This document shows positions 52,390 to 61,613 of a DNA stretch of 64,000 nucleotides, piece by piece. Under the pieces are notes generated by a model. The model was not told the DNA's origin. It saw only the letters and a list, made by a program, of their open reading frames with translations, and ran no database searches. The DNA is taken from NCBI GenBank assembly GCA_903907995.1, contig CAIVQH010000037.1, positions 1-64,000 of the forward strand, written 5' to 3'. The first letter of the stretch is position 1, and each line of letters opens with the position of its first letter. Both the position numbers and the translations under genes were made by a program. This stretch comes from an uncultured Verrucomicrobiota bacterium. Its GTDB lineage: Bacteria > Verrucomicrobiota > Verrucomicrobiia > Limisphaerales > UBA9464.

Positions 52390-53787
52390 ATGGGCCGCCT
52401 CATTTCATGCCTGTTTGCGCTCCTCGCGCTGGCCGCCACGCTGCGCGGCGCGGAACCCATGTCCCTGCGCTGGCAGGCCAAGTCGAACCGGGTGGATGCG
52501 GCGCTCCATGACGTGCCCCTGCCCAAGGTGCTCGCCAAGATTGCCAAGGCGACCGGCTGGCAGATTTTCCTGGAACCCGGCACGCAGCGGACCGTTTCCG
52601 CCACCTTCACCAACCTGCCGCCGCGCGTGGCCCTGGAGCGCCTGCTGGGCAGCCTCAGTTTTGTGCATGTGCCGCAGGGAAAGGCCGGCAAGCTGCTGAT
52701 CTACCGCTCGTCCATCGATGCCGCGACGGAAGAGGTCGAGGCCGGCGGCGAGGATGAATACACCCTGGAGCCCGGACCCATCCCGAATGAGCTGATCGTG
52801 CGCCTGAAACCGGGCGCAAAAATCACGCCGGAAGACCTGGCCAAAAAGCTCGGCGCCAAGCTGGTGGGGCGGATGGACGGGCTGAACACCTACCGCCTGC
52901 GCTTCGAGACGGCCGAGGCCGCCAACGCCGCCCGCGACGAATTGCGGCAGCGCCAGGATGTCGCGGGCGTGGAAAACAACATCCGCTTGCCGGCGCCGGG
53001 CCAGCCCGACCAGCCGAGCAGCGTCGCCGCCTCCGGCCTCAACCTGAAACCGCGCGTGGTCGGGGACAAGGACAGCATCGTCATCGGCCTGATCGACACC
53101 CTGCTCCAGCCCCAGCCGATGGAATACGAGCAGTTCATCAAGGAGCGGCTGTCGGTGGTGGAGGGCAAATTCGAGGTGGACAACTCCCAGCCGATGCACG
53201 CCACGGCGATGCTTCAGGCGATGCTCGACGCGGTCGCGCAGATGGATTCCTCCGACCAGGGCACCAAGGTGCGCGTGCTGCCGATCAACATCTACGATCC
53301 GACCGCCGCCGGCCAGGAGCCGACGACCTCGACCTGGAATGTCATGCTGGGCCTGCAGCTGGCCGCCAGCCGGGGGGTCACAGTCTTCAACCTCAGCCTC
53401 GGCGGACCCAACGACAGCCCGATGCTCGACGAGATGATCTACAACATCCACGCCCAGGGGGGGCTGGTGCTGGCGGCCACCGGCAACACGCCGGGCAAGG
53501 ACCTGACCTACCCGTCGGCCAGCCCGGGTGCGATGGGCGTGACGGCGGGGGATCGCAACGGACAGGTGGCTTCCTTTGCCAATACGGGCCCGCAAACCGA
53601 GCTGATCGGTCCCGCCACGACCTATTTCAATTTTCAGGGCCGTACTTGGATGGCGCAGGGCACTTCCAGCGCCACCGCGTGGACGTCAGGTCTAGTGGGG
53701 GGTGCCATATCGTCCGGCTCTTTGACTCCCGCCCAGGCCGAAGCGTGGCTGCTTTCGACCGTGCCGTATAAGCCCGGCAAACCCTAG
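52390..53787 (+). CDS. Secreted S8 (subtilisin-like) serine protease with N-terminal STN-like domain
   Basis: About 465 residues: signal peptide (LISCLFALLALAATLRGAEP), a secretin/TonB-short-N-like domain (about 30-110, VPLPKVLAKIAKATGWQIFL), an inhibitor-like region (NELIVRLKPGAKITPEDLAK), then the subtilase core. The triad is Asp in VIGLIDTLL, His in PMHATAMLQ and Ser in GTSSATAWTSGL; the oxyanion Asn lies in LAATGN. The Asp and His surroundings are unusual, and the core is short, so activity is likely but unproven. The combination with an STN-like domain is uncommon. ATG at 52390; GTG at 52381 is an alternative. Confidence 0.85.
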   Translation: MGRLISCLFALLALAATLRGAEPMSLRWQAKSNRVDAALHDVPLPKVLAKIAKATGWQIFLEPGTQRTVSATFTNLPPRVALERLLGSLSFVHVPQGKAGKLLIYRSSIDAATEEVEAGGEDEYTLEPGPIPNELIVRLKPGAKITPEDLAKKLGAKLVGRMDGLNTYRLRFETAEAANAARDELRQRQDVAGVENNIRLPAPGQPDQPSSVAASGLNLKPRVVGDKDSIVIGLIDTLLQPQPMEYEQFIKERLSVVEGKFEVDNSQPMHATAMLQAMLDAVAQMDSSDQGTKVRVLPINIYDPTAAGQEPTTSTWNVMLGLQLAASRGVTVFNLSLGGPNDSPMLDEMIYNIHAQGGLVLAATGNTPGKDLTYPSASPGAMGVTAGDRNGQVASFANTGPQTELIGPATTYFNFQGRTWMAQGTSSATAWTSGLVGGAISSGSLTPAQAEAWLLSTVPYKPGKP

Positions 53788-53914
53788 CAGGGGAGAAAGG
53801 GTGCAGCGGTGCAGAGGAGCCACTCGTCTTGTTTCACCCCCGCTCCCCTGCTCTTCTGCAGCCCCTGCCCAGACTTGCACCGAGCCCACCGGCTCCGCAC
53901 GCTCACGCGGTCCA

Positions 53915-54847
53915 ATGCCTGTCACCCCGGAATTCTCCAAGCCCCTGTCCGCCGCCACCCGTCTGTGCGCGGTCTTTGGCGCGCCCATCCGGCATTCGGC
54001 CTCGCCGGCGATGCACAATGCCGCACTGGCCACCCTCGGGCTCGACTGGCGGTACGTCGGTTGCGAGGTCGCGCCGGAGCACCTGTCCGCCGCCATCGAC
54101 GGGGCACGGCACATGGGGTTCGTGGGACTCAATCTCACCGTGCCGCACAAGCTGCTGGCGTTGGAACTGATGGATGAGTTGGACGTGTCCGCCCGGTCCT
54201 GGGGCGCGGTCAACACGGTCGTCTTTGAAGCACAGGATGCCGAAGGCGAATGGCGGCCGGTCGGGCAGCTCGCCGAAGTGCGCGGCCCGGTGCGGTCGAA
54301 GGGCTACAACACCGACGCCGACGCCATCATCCGCGCCCTGCGCGAGGACCTGGGTACGGAGCCGCGTTCCGCGCGCGTCCTGCTGCTCGGAGCTGGCGGG
54401 GCCGCCCGCGCCGCCGCGCTGCGGCTGGCGGACGAAGGCGTCCAGGAGCTCTGGTTGGTCAACCGCACCGAAGCCAAGGCGGTGGAGCTGGCGGAGGAAA
54501 TCCGCGAACGCTTCCCGGTGGTGGATGTCGCGGTCGGCTATCCGGAAACCCCGGTCGAGATCGTCCTGAACGGCACCTCGCTCGGCCTTAAGCGGGACGA
54601 CGGCTCCCCGCTGGATGAATCAAAATTTTCCCTCAGCCAGGCCGACAGCGTGTACGACATGATCTACCGGCCCGCCGAAACGCCCCTGCTGCGCGCGGCC
54701 AAGGCTGCCGGCTGCCGCACCGCCAACGGCCTCGGGATGCTGCTCTACCAGGGTGCGACCGCGCTGGAACTGTGGACCGGCCGGCCCGCTCCCACCGAAG
54801 TGATGCGGGAGGCGCTGGGACGCGAGATTTACGGGAGGCCGGCGTGA
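53915..54847 (+). CDS. aroE: Shikimate dehydrogenase (NADP+)
   Basis: Reduces 3-dehydroshikimate in aromatic amino acid synthesis. The 310-residue protein has FGAPIRHSASPAMHNAAL, GFVGLNLTVPHKLLAL with the catalytic Lys, GYNTDADAIIRAL with the catalytic Asp, the nucleotide-binding LLLGAGGAARAAALRLADEG, WLVNRTEAKAVELAEEIRER and NGLGMLLYQGATALELWTG. The NRTxxK pattern favours NADPH. It is slightly longer than E. coli AroE (272), with an extended mid-loop (AQDAEGEWRPVGQLAEVRG). Its stop overlaps the prepilin peptidase GTG start. Confidence 0.95.
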   Translation: MPVTPEFSKPLSAATRLCAVFGAPIRHSASPAMHNAALATLGLDWRYVGCEVAPEHLSAAIDGARHMGFVGLNLTVPHKLLALELMDELDVSARSWGAVNTVVFEAQDAEGEWRPVGQLAEVRGPVRSKGYNTDADAIIRALREDLGTEPRSARVLLLGAGGAARAAALRLADEGVQELWLVNRTEAKAVELAEEIRERFPVVDVAVGYPETPVEIVLNGTSLGLKRDDGSPLDESKFSLSQADSVYDMIYRPAETPLLRAAKAAGCRTANGLGMLLYQGATALELWTGRPAPTEVMREALGREIYGRPA

Positions 54848-55998
54848 GCGGGGCGGACACGACCTACCTCGGCCTGCCGCTGGAGTTCTGGTTCACCGGG
54901 CCGCTCGGCCTGCCCTTCCACCTGTGGACCCTGTTCTTCACCGTCCTGGGCCTGATGGTGGGAAGCTTCCTCAACGTGGTGATCCACCGGATGCCGCTCG
55001 ACGAGAGCATTGTCACGCCGCCGTCTCACTGTCCGAAGTGCGGCTATAGGATCCCGCTGCGGCACAACCTGCCCATCCTCTCCTGGCTGGTGCTGCGGGG
55101 CCGGTGCGCCAATTGCGGCGCCGGCATTTCGCCGCGCTACCTGACCGTCGAGGCGCTCACCGGCGTGGTGTTCCTCACCACCTGGCTGACCTTCGGCCAG
55201 ACCGAACCGCTGATGGCGGTCGCGCTCTGCGTGCTGCTGGCCGGGTTCATCGCCGGCACCTTCATCGATTTCGAGCACCTCATGATCCCGGACGAAATCA
55301 CCATCGGTGGCATCGTCGTCGGCTTCCTCTTTTCGGCGGCGGCCCCGGCGTTGCAGGGTGCGACCGACATGCCGACCGCGCTGAAAGGCAGCGCATTGGG
55401 CATGCTGGTCGGCGGCGGCGTGGTCTATGGCGTGCTCCGGCTCGGCAAGCTGCTGTTTGGACGGCAAAAGGTGCAACTGCCGCCGAATTCGCTGGTGGTT
55501 TTCCACGAGGCCGGGGTGGTGCTGCCGGACGGCGAGATGCCCTATGAGGAATTGTTTTACCGGAAGTCCGACGCGGTGGTGCTCCACGCCAAACGGGTGG
55601 AACTGGCCGATCGCTGCTACACCGACGTGCCCGTGCGGCTGGAACTGCTCCGGGATCCGCCCGTGCTGCGCGTCGGCGAGGAGACCCTGAGCGCGGATGA
55701 ACAGCCCTGGATGTCGGTCATCACCGACCGCCTAACCCTGCCGCGGGAGGCGATGGGCTTTGGCGATGTGAAGTTCATGGCCGCCGTCGGGGCCTTTCTG
55801 GGCTGGCGGGCGGCCGTGTTCTCGCTGGCGGCCAGTTCCTTCCTGGGTGTCCTCGTGGCGTTCACCTTGATCGCCCTGCGCCGCCAGAAATGGTCCGGCC
55901 GTCTCGGCTACGTGCCCTATCTCGCGACGGCGGCAACGATCTGGATCTTTGGCGGCCAGACGCTCGTGCAGCGGTGGTTTGCCACGCTGGGCTACTGA
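54844..55998 (+). CDS. Prepilin peptidase (A24) with a large insert between catalytic aspartates
   Basis: A 384-residue membrane aspartic protease that cleaves and methylates type IV prepilins. N-terminal methylase part: GSFLNVVIHRMPLD and the zinc-type cysteines HCPKC (63, 66) and CANC (88, 91). Peptidase part: first catalytic Asp in GTFIDFEHLMIPDEIT (142) and the GFGD motif with the second Asp (308). Between the two lies an extra soluble stretch of about 90 residues (208-298), giving a protein about 100 residues longer than PilD. It starts GTG at 54844, overlapping the aroE stop (GTGA). The pseudopilin at 23673 is a possible substrate. Confidence 0.93.
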   Translation: MSGADTTYLGLPLEFWFTGPLGLPFHLWTLFFTVLGLMVGSFLNVVIHRMPLDESIVTPPSHCPKCGYRIPLRHNLPILSWLVLRGRCANCGAGISPRYLTVEALTGVVFLTTWLTFGQTEPLMAVALCVLLAGFIAGTFIDFEHLMIPDEITIGGIVVGFLFSAAAPALQGATDMPTALKGSALGMLVGGGVVYGVLRLGKLLFGRQKVQLPPNSLVVFHEAGVVLPDGEMPYEELFYRKSDAVVLHAKRVELADRCYTDVPVRLELLRDPPVLRVGEETLSADEQPWMSVITDRLTLPREAMGFGDVKFMAAVGAFLGWRAAVFSLAASSFLGVLVAFTLIALRRQKWSGRLGYVPYLATAATIWIFGGQTLVQRWFATLGY

Positions 55999-56384
55999 TA
56001 CCAATTCTCTTTAATAATCGGTTGAATGAGCCAGGCCGTAGCGTTTGCTTGGTCGCGGAGCCAGTGGTGAACGAGGGATAAAACCCGTGTTGGCGTCTCC
56101 CAGAAGGGACGCAGGGCGGTGGTGAGGGTCTTCTCGAGGGCGGCGAAGGTGTCATGGCGGCGGTTGCAGGTGACAATCCTGCACCTGATCCCACCGGCCT
56201 TCGGTCGGATTGGGTTCGGAACTATAGGGTGGCAGGGGCAACAGATGGATGCGTCCGGGCAGACGGGGATAGCTTGTCCGGGGATGAAAGTCTGCGGGGA
56301 GCGGCCGGCGCGAGCTGGTTTACCACTCGTAACGGAGAGGATGGACTGCGAAGCGCCGTCGTCTGTGGCGACCGCATCCGTCAA
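55992..56384 (-). pseudogene. IS630-family transposase remnant (frameshifted C-terminal part)
   Basis: On the minus strand, one frame near 56270-56180 reads RIHLLPLPPYSSEPNPTEGR, then W, the DDE-type C-terminal motif of IS630 transposases with its catalytic Glu (NPTE). A second frame continues CNRRHDTFAALEKTLTTALR and PFWETPTRVLSLVHHWLRDQ to a stop at 55992-55994. A DDGAS motif upstream (about 56335) may be the second catalytic Asp region. The two frames are not continuous, so the gene is broken by at least one frameshift and lacks its N-terminal half. No intact terminal repeats are identified. Confidence 0.75.
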
Positions 56385-56488
56385 TGGACGTACATCGGCA
56401 ACTATTCCACGCTGCGCTGTAATTCCGCCGGGGTGTTTCCGGGATTAGAGGACAAAGGGAGATTGTCTCCCTTGTCACAACGATTCCT

Positions 56489-59400
56489 ATGCACTTCAGC
56501 TTCCGCTCCTGCTTCGCGGGCCGCCTTTGGCACCACGGCTTATGCCGGCCGGGTCTTCTCACCCTCCTGTTTGCGCTGGCCGTCAACCCCGTCCTGGGCA
56601 GTTCGCCCCGGCCTCTGGCGACCCAATATGCCACCCTGGATTCACTCACGACCGGCACGCCATATTCGAAGACCGTGACCGCGATCGGCGGCAAGCCGCC
56701 CTACACCTGGTCCATCACCGGAGGGCCGGTCGCCCCTGGCATGGCACTTGCCCCCGCCGGCGTTTTCAGCGGCACGCCCACCACGCCAGGCGATTACAAA
56801 TTTTCACTGGTCGTGACCGACTCTGCGGGTGCCACGGCCAGTGCCGCCCAGGAAATCTGGGTGGGCGGCAAGGCCATCACGCCCCCGTCGTCCGGCGGTA
56901 GCGATGGCTCCGGCGGAACGCCCCCTCCGGGCACACCGCTCGCGACCCAATACGCCACGCTTGATCCGCTGACCGTTGGCACACCTTACACCCGCACCGT
57001 AACCGCCGTCGGCGGCAAGCCGCCTTACACCTGGTCGATCACCGGGGGGACGGTCAGCCCAGGCATGTCGATCTCCCCGGCCGGCATTTTCAGCGGCACG
57101 CCCACCACGGCGGGCGACTTCAAGTTTTCCCTGAAGGTCACTGACTCCCTCGGCGCGACCGCGAGCGCGGCACAGGACCAGTGGGTCGGCGGATCGGCGG
57201 CCGGCTCCGGCGGTGGCACCACTCCCGGAAGCGGCACGGGCACGCCGCCGACGCCGCCCGCGACCTTCTTGCTGACGGTAGTCAATGGCACCGGCAGTGG
57301 CAGTTATGCCGCTGGCACCACCGTGATGATCACGGCTAATGCCCCGGCGGCGGGGTCCGCCTTCGCGCAATGGACCGGCGGGACCGTGGCGGCGGCCACC
57401 TCGGCCAGCACGTCGTTCGTCGTGCCCGCCGCCAATGCCGTTTTGACCGCGACGTATGCCGCCCTCCCGCCGCCCGCACCAGTGGCGCCGGCCGATCCTG
57501 TGAATCCGATCCTGTTTGTGACCCAAGTTCCGATGGGATTCGATTTCACCACCATCGGCTCCGTCTTCGGCAACCAGCGTGCCGGCAGTGACGCAGTCCC
57601 CCGCGGCGGCGATCTCTACATCCGCTATCCGGACGGCACGCTCCGCAATCTCACCGCCACCGCCGGCTATGGCGACCCCAGCGGCTACCAAGGAACCAAT
57701 TCCATCGCCGTGCGCGACCCGGCCGTGCATTGGAACGGGCAGAAGGCGGTGTTCAGCATGGTCGTGGGATTGCCGCTGGACACGACGACCACTTGGCAGC
57801 TGTACGAGATCACCGGGCTCGGCCAGAGCGAGACGCCGGTCATCACGCGTGTGCCGAACCAGCCCGCCACGTTCAACAACATCGCACCGTGCTATGGGAC
57901 CGACGACCGCATCATTTTCACCAGCGACCGTCCGCGCAATGGGGAGGCGCAGCTCTACCCCCAGCTCGACGAGTATGAACTGGCACCGACGGTCACCGGC
58001 CTGTGGAGCCTCGATCCTGTGACGGGCGATCTGTTCAACCTGAATCACACGCCGTCGGGTGCCTTCACCCCGATCATCGACAGCTTCGGCCGCGTGATCT
58101 TCACGAGGTGGGACCACCTCCAGCGCGACCAGGAGTCCGACATCGATGTGGACAACATCGCCAAGGGCCAGGTCCCGCCCTACGGCACCTTCAACTACTC
58201 CGATGAAACGGCCAACGCCCAGATCCTCAGCCGGGCGGAAGTCTTCCCGGAGCCCCGGGTCGCCACGGGGAACGAAAATGGCCATCTCTTCAACGTGTTC
58301 TTCCCTTGGATGATCCAGGAAGACGGCACGGATGAGGAAACCATCAACCACGTAGGCGCCCACGAGATCGGCAGCTTCGCGGTGCATTCCTTCCGCGACG
58401 ACGGCAACCTGATCGACGGGTTCAATTTCGCCCTGCGCGCCAAGCCCACTTACCTGACCACAATCCTCCAGATGAAGGAAGATCCCCTTCACCCGGGCCG
58501 TTACTACGGGGTCGATTCCCCGGAATTCGGCACCCACGCCAGCGGCATGGTCGTCGCCCTCGACGGCGCCCCAACCCTCAACCCCGACCTCATGGGCGTG
58601 GATTATATCACCTATCCGGCGACCCGGTATGACGCCCCGCTCCCGGCCCCTGCGGCGGTGGGTCACTATCGCGAACCGCTGCCGCTTTCCAACGGCACGC
58701 TGGTCGTCGTCCATGCCGATACCGAGGCCATTGAATCCCAACGGGGCGTCGGTTCTGACTACGCGTTCCGCCTGAAAACCACCTGGCTGGTCAATGGTTT
58801 CATGCAGCCTTACAAGTTGCTCACCGGCGGCATCCAGAAGAGCGTGAGTTACCAGCCCAACGCGGGCGGGTTCGTCTACAGCGGTCCGTTGTGGGAATTG
58901 AATCCCGTGGAAGTGCGCGCCCGCCCGATTCCCTTAGGGGCCAAGCCGCCGCTGCCCCAGCGGGAGCAGCAGGTCTTTGCCGAGGTCGGTGTCTCCATCC
59001 CCACCTTCCAGGAGTATCTCCGGACCAACAACCTGGCGCTCGTCGTCAGTCGCAACCTGACGACCCGCGATCACGCCGACCGGCAGCAGCCGTACAATCT
59101 GCACGTTGCAGGCACCGCGACGCAGACGCTCGGCGCCGGCGGCAAGATTTATGATATCGCCGCGCTGCAGTTCTTCCAGGGTGACCAGATCCGCGGCTTC
59201 GGCCTGCGCACGCCCGGCTCGACCCCGGTCGCCGGTCGGCGCGTGCTCGCGGAACCGCTGCACGATTCCGCCGCCGTGGAGGCGAATCCCGCCAACCCCT
59301 CCGGCCCGGCGGGCAGCGTTGCCCTCGGTACGGATGGCTCGATGGCGGCGTTTCTGCCGGCCCGTCGCGCGATGACGTGGCAGCTCACCGATCCTGCCGG

Positions 59401-59575
59401 CACCCCCGTCGTACGCGAACGCTATTGGCTCACCTTCCAACCCGGCGAAATCCGCAGCTGCACCAGTTGCCACGGCGTCAACACTTACGACCAGGCGAAC
59501 AACCTGCCGCCCATCAACAAGCCAGAGGCCCTGCGCAGCCTGCTCCAGGCCTGGAAAATTCAGACGGGCAACTGA
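56489..59575 (+). CDS. Giant secreted protein: Ig-like repeats, beta-propeller-like region and single c-type haem motif
   Basis: A 1028-residue exported protein. Signal peptide (LLTLLFALAVNPVLG), then two near-identical putative Ig (He_PIG) modules of about 110 residues (ATQYATLDSLTTGTPYSKTV and ATQYATLDPLTVGTPYTRTV), a Gly/Pro-rich linker, a bacterial-repeat/InlB-type module (about 255-330, LTVVNGTGSGSYAAGTTVMI), a long region with IRYPDGTLRNLTATAGYGDP, IIFTSDRPRNGEAQLY and similar blade-like repeats (about 340-950), and a C-terminal haem motif CTSCH at 991-995. The last half resembles hydrazine-synthase-alpha-related proteins of Planctomycetota and Verrucomicrobia, from memory. A strong terminator follows. 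Electron transfer at the cell surface is inference. Confidence 0.8.
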   Translation: MHFSFRSCFAGRLWHHGLCRPGLLTLLFALAVNPVLGSSPRPLATQYATLDSLTTGTPYSKTVTAIGGKPPYTWSITGGPVAPGMALAPAGVFSGTPTTPGDYKFSLVVTDSAGATASAAQEIWVGGKAITPPSSGGSDGSGGTPPPGTPLATQYATLDPLTVGTPYTRTVTAVGGKPPYTWSITGGTVSPGMSISPAGIFSGTPTTAGDFKFSLKVTDSLGATASAAQDQWVGGSAAGSGGGTTPGSGTGTPPTPPATFLLTVVNGTGSGSYAAGTTVMITANAPAAGSAFAQWTGGTVAAATSASTSFVVPAANAVLTATYAALPPPAPVAPADPVNPILFVTQVPMGFDFTTIGSVFGNQRAGSDAVPRGGDLYIRYPDGTLRNLTATAGYGDPSGYQGTNSIAVRDPAVHWNGQKAVFSMVVGLPLDTTTTWQLYEITGLGQSETPVITRVPNQPATFNNIAPCYGTDDRIIFTSDRPRNGEAQLYPQLDEYELAPTVTGLWSLDPVTGDLFNLNHTPSGAFTPIIDSFGRVIFTRWDHLQRDQESDIDVDNIAKGQVPPYGTFNYSDETANAQILSRAEVFPEPRVATGNENGHLFNVFFPWMIQEDGTDEETINHVGAHEIGSFAVHSFRDDGNLIDGFNFALRAKPTYLTTILQMKEDPLHPGRYYGVDSPEFGTHASGMVVALDGAPTLNPDLMGVDYITYPATRYDAPLPAPAAVGHYREPLPLSNGTLVVVHADTEAIESQRGVGSDYAFRLKTTWLVNGFMQPYKLLTGGIQKSVSYQPNAGGFVYSGPLWELNPVEVRARPIPLGAKPPLPQREQQVFAEVGVSIPTFQEYLRTNNLALVVSRNLTTRDHADRQQPYNLHVAGTATQTLGAGGKIYDIAALQFFQGDQIRGFGLRTPGSTPVAGRRVLAEPLHDSAAVEANPANPSGPAGSVALGTDGSMAAFLPARRAMTWQLTDPAGTPVVRERYWLTFQPGEIRSCTSCHGVNTYDQANNLPPINKPEALRSLLQAWKIQTGN

Positions 59576-59625
59576 GCGCCCGAAGTTCCTCCGGCGTCAC
59601 CCTCACCGGTGCCCCGGCCGATCCA

Positions 59626-59656
59626 GCCGCGGCAGATCTTCTGCCGCGGCATTTTT
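59626..59656 (+). terminator. Strong intrinsic terminator
   Basis: GCCGCGGCAGA (59626-59636) and TCTGCCGCGGC (59640-59650) form a perfect 11-bp stem with a 3-nt loop, followed by ATTTTT. It lies 50 bp after the stop of the giant haem-motif protein. The T-tract is on the plus strand only, so it serves that gene rather than the convergent lamin-tail gene. Confidence 0.92.
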
Positions 59657-59715
59657 CTGGGCGGATCCTCAGGAGGTCGGTCCTCACAACAGATCCGGCT
59701 GGGAGGACTTCTGAC

Positions 59716-61494
59716 TCACCGCACGCGCAAAAACTGCCGCGTTCCGGTCACCGCAACCGGCAGGTTGACCGTCGAGCCGTTCACCGTCGGGTCCAGCACC
59801 TGCAAGGTCTTCCACGTGGAGGCCGAGGAGACATCGGTGGTGGATTCGACGACATAGCCCTGACCGGGTGCGGCGGTGAAACTGAGTTGGACGGTCGTCG
59901 CGTTCAGCTGCGTGATGCCCACCACGGGCGGAGGCAGCACATCCACCGTCCAGTTGGACGGGTCATTGGCGTAGAGGGACGGGTTCTTGCGCAACAGGGC
60001 CGCCCCGGTGCCGTCGGCCTCGACCGGCCAGGGCGCGGCCGGCAGGTAGCTGACCTTTTCCACCAGGATATACGGCACATACCCGGCGTCGGGATGCGGC
60101 GGCGCCTGCGGCGGGTCCGAGCGGTAGAGCTCGATCGTGTCGCCCGAGTTGCCCAGGGAGTTGGTGTAGGGGCCGAAGATCTGGACCGCCGCCGGAATGC
60201 CGTACTTGGCGCGAAACGCGTCCGGAGTGGTGGGGACCACCAGCAGTTTGGCCCCGGCGGCGAGGTAATTGTTGGTCGGGAAGACAAAGTCGATGGCCTT
60301 GCTGAGCAGCCAGGTATTGGTCGGGGCAAACGGGTCAAACAGCGGCGTGTTGGTGGTGGCAATGTTCAGCAGCTCAACAAACTCGTCCCCGTTCGTCAGC
60401 GGGTGATACATGATCCGGTTGATCACCAGCGGGCCGACCTTGGGCAACGAGTTCGACGCGCCCGTGCCCATGCGAAAGGTGGTGAGAAACTCGGGCGGAT
60501 AGGTCGCATCCACGGACGTGCCCAAAGTGAGATGATCCATCAGCACCGTCGGCCCGGTGAAGTCGGGATAGCGACCGAAGCTGACCCCGTGCGGGGCGGA
60601 GCCAAAGCTGACCGCATCGACCCAGTACTGGAGGTTGGTGCCACCGGTGGTGGAAAGCAGGACGGCTTCGTCCCCATGGGCCGAGTTGAAGGTGAACTCC
60701 GGGTCGGTACCCGAACCCGTGGAATTGAAGCCGGCGGGCGAGCCCGTATCGCGCAGCTCATAGAACACCTTGAACGTGTGGGGCGGCACGACCGTGCCGG
60801 CGGGGACGTGGAACTTCTTGGGAACGGCCCGGTTGTTGGAAATGTACCAGTTGCTGAGGTCCACATTGGTGGCGGCGAGATTGTAAAGCTCGATGGCATC
60901 CTCGAGCGGCGGGTCGGTATGGCTCAGCACCTCGTTGATGACGATCGTGTTGAGCGGACCAACTCCGGCGCGACCCGGCGAGCCGTTGTATTCGGTGCTG
61001 GAGCGCCAGTTGAGCGGGTCGTTGAGGTCGCCTGCCGGGTCGATGCACTCCAGCGAGCTGCCCAGCCCGTTGGCGCGGGAGGGCCAGGCACCGCTGCTGG
61101 AATAGGTGAACTTCAGCAATTGCGCGCCGCCCCCGCTCACGAGCACCAGCGTGTCACCGGTGTCGCTGAGTTTGCCGCTGTAGGAACCCGAGGCCAGGGT
61201 GATGCCCGAGGAACCATAAAGTGTGGTAAAGGCGCTGCGGGTGCGGCAGACCACGATCCGGGCGCCCGGCGCCAGGGTCACGCCGGCCTTGAAGGTGTAG
61301 CTGACGCCATTGGTGAAGCTGGCCCCGCTCAGGTCAAAGGACGTCGCACCGAGGTTGACCAGCTCGATGAATTCGTAATCCGAGCCGCCCAAGGGGTTGT
61401 AGTTCAGCTCGGACACCGAGATGACCCGGGCCGCCTCGGTCCTCGGAGCCAGCCACAGGGCGGCCAAAACCAGCAGCAGACGGAGATGCTTCAT
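59716..61494 (-). CDS. Secreted lamin-tail domain (LTD) protein
   Basis: 592 residues with a signal peptide (LRLLLVLAALWLAPRTEA). Three lamin-tail-like beta modules are visible: RVISVSELNYNPLGGSDYEF-IELVN near the start, TIVINEVLSHTDPPLEDAIE-LYN (about 195-220) and LVINRIMYHPLTNGDEFVEL-LN (about 360-385). Each is followed by a strand run such as SFDLSGASFTNGVSYTFKAG and VDLSNWYISNNRAVPKKFHV. The C-terminus ends in a fibronectin-like module (VQLSFTAAPGQGYVVESTTD). Such proteins bind surfaces or carry CotH domains; this one has no CotH part. It is convergent with the haem-motif protein. Confidence 0.88.
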   Translation of the reverse strand: MKHLRLLLVLAALWLAPRTEAARVISVSELNYNPLGGSDYEFIELVNLGATSFDLSGASFTNGVSYTFKAGVTLAPGARIVVCRTRSAFTTLYGSSGITLASGSYSGKLSDTGDTLVLVSGGGAQLLKFTYSSSGAWPSRANGLGSSLECIDPAGDLNDPLNWRSSTEYNGSPGRAGVGPLNTIVINEVLSHTDPPLEDAIELYNLAATNVDLSNWYISNNRAVPKKFHVPAGTVVPPHTFKVFYELRDTGSPAGFNSTGSGTDPEFTFNSAHGDEAVLLSTTGGTNLQYWVDAVSFGSAPHGVSFGRYPDFTGPTVLMDHLTLGTSVDATYPPEFLTTFRMGTGASNSLPKVGPLVINRIMYHPLTNGDEFVELLNIATTNTPLFDPFAPTNTWLLSKAIDFVFPTNNYLAAGAKLLVVPTTPDAFRAKYGIPAAVQIFGPYTNSLGNSGDTIELYRSDPPQAPPHPDAGYVPYILVEKVSYLPAAPWPVEADGTGAALLRKNPSLYANDPSNWTVDVLPPPVVGITQLNATTVQLSFTAAPGQGYVVESTTDVSSASTWKTLQVLDPTVNGSTVNLPVAVTGTRQFLRVR

Positions 61495-61613
61495 GCGTAT
61501 GCTGTGAACTTGTCTGCGAATTGCGCGCTGGAAAGGGCAAAGTTACCCCAAATCAGGGTGCCCCTGGCCCGACCTACAGCCGAAAAACGCGGCGGATGGT
61601 GCTGCCCTGAGGG

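Noticed and set aside
55999-56488. An intact insertion sequence
   Set aside because: Only the C-terminal transposase part is recognisable, in two different frames, and no paired terminal repeats were found.
56804-58741. A 645-codon open frame on the minus strand
   Set aside because: It lies antisense to the giant haem-motif protein, which has a signal peptide, real domains and a terminator; the antisense product is Arg/Gly-rich without motifs.
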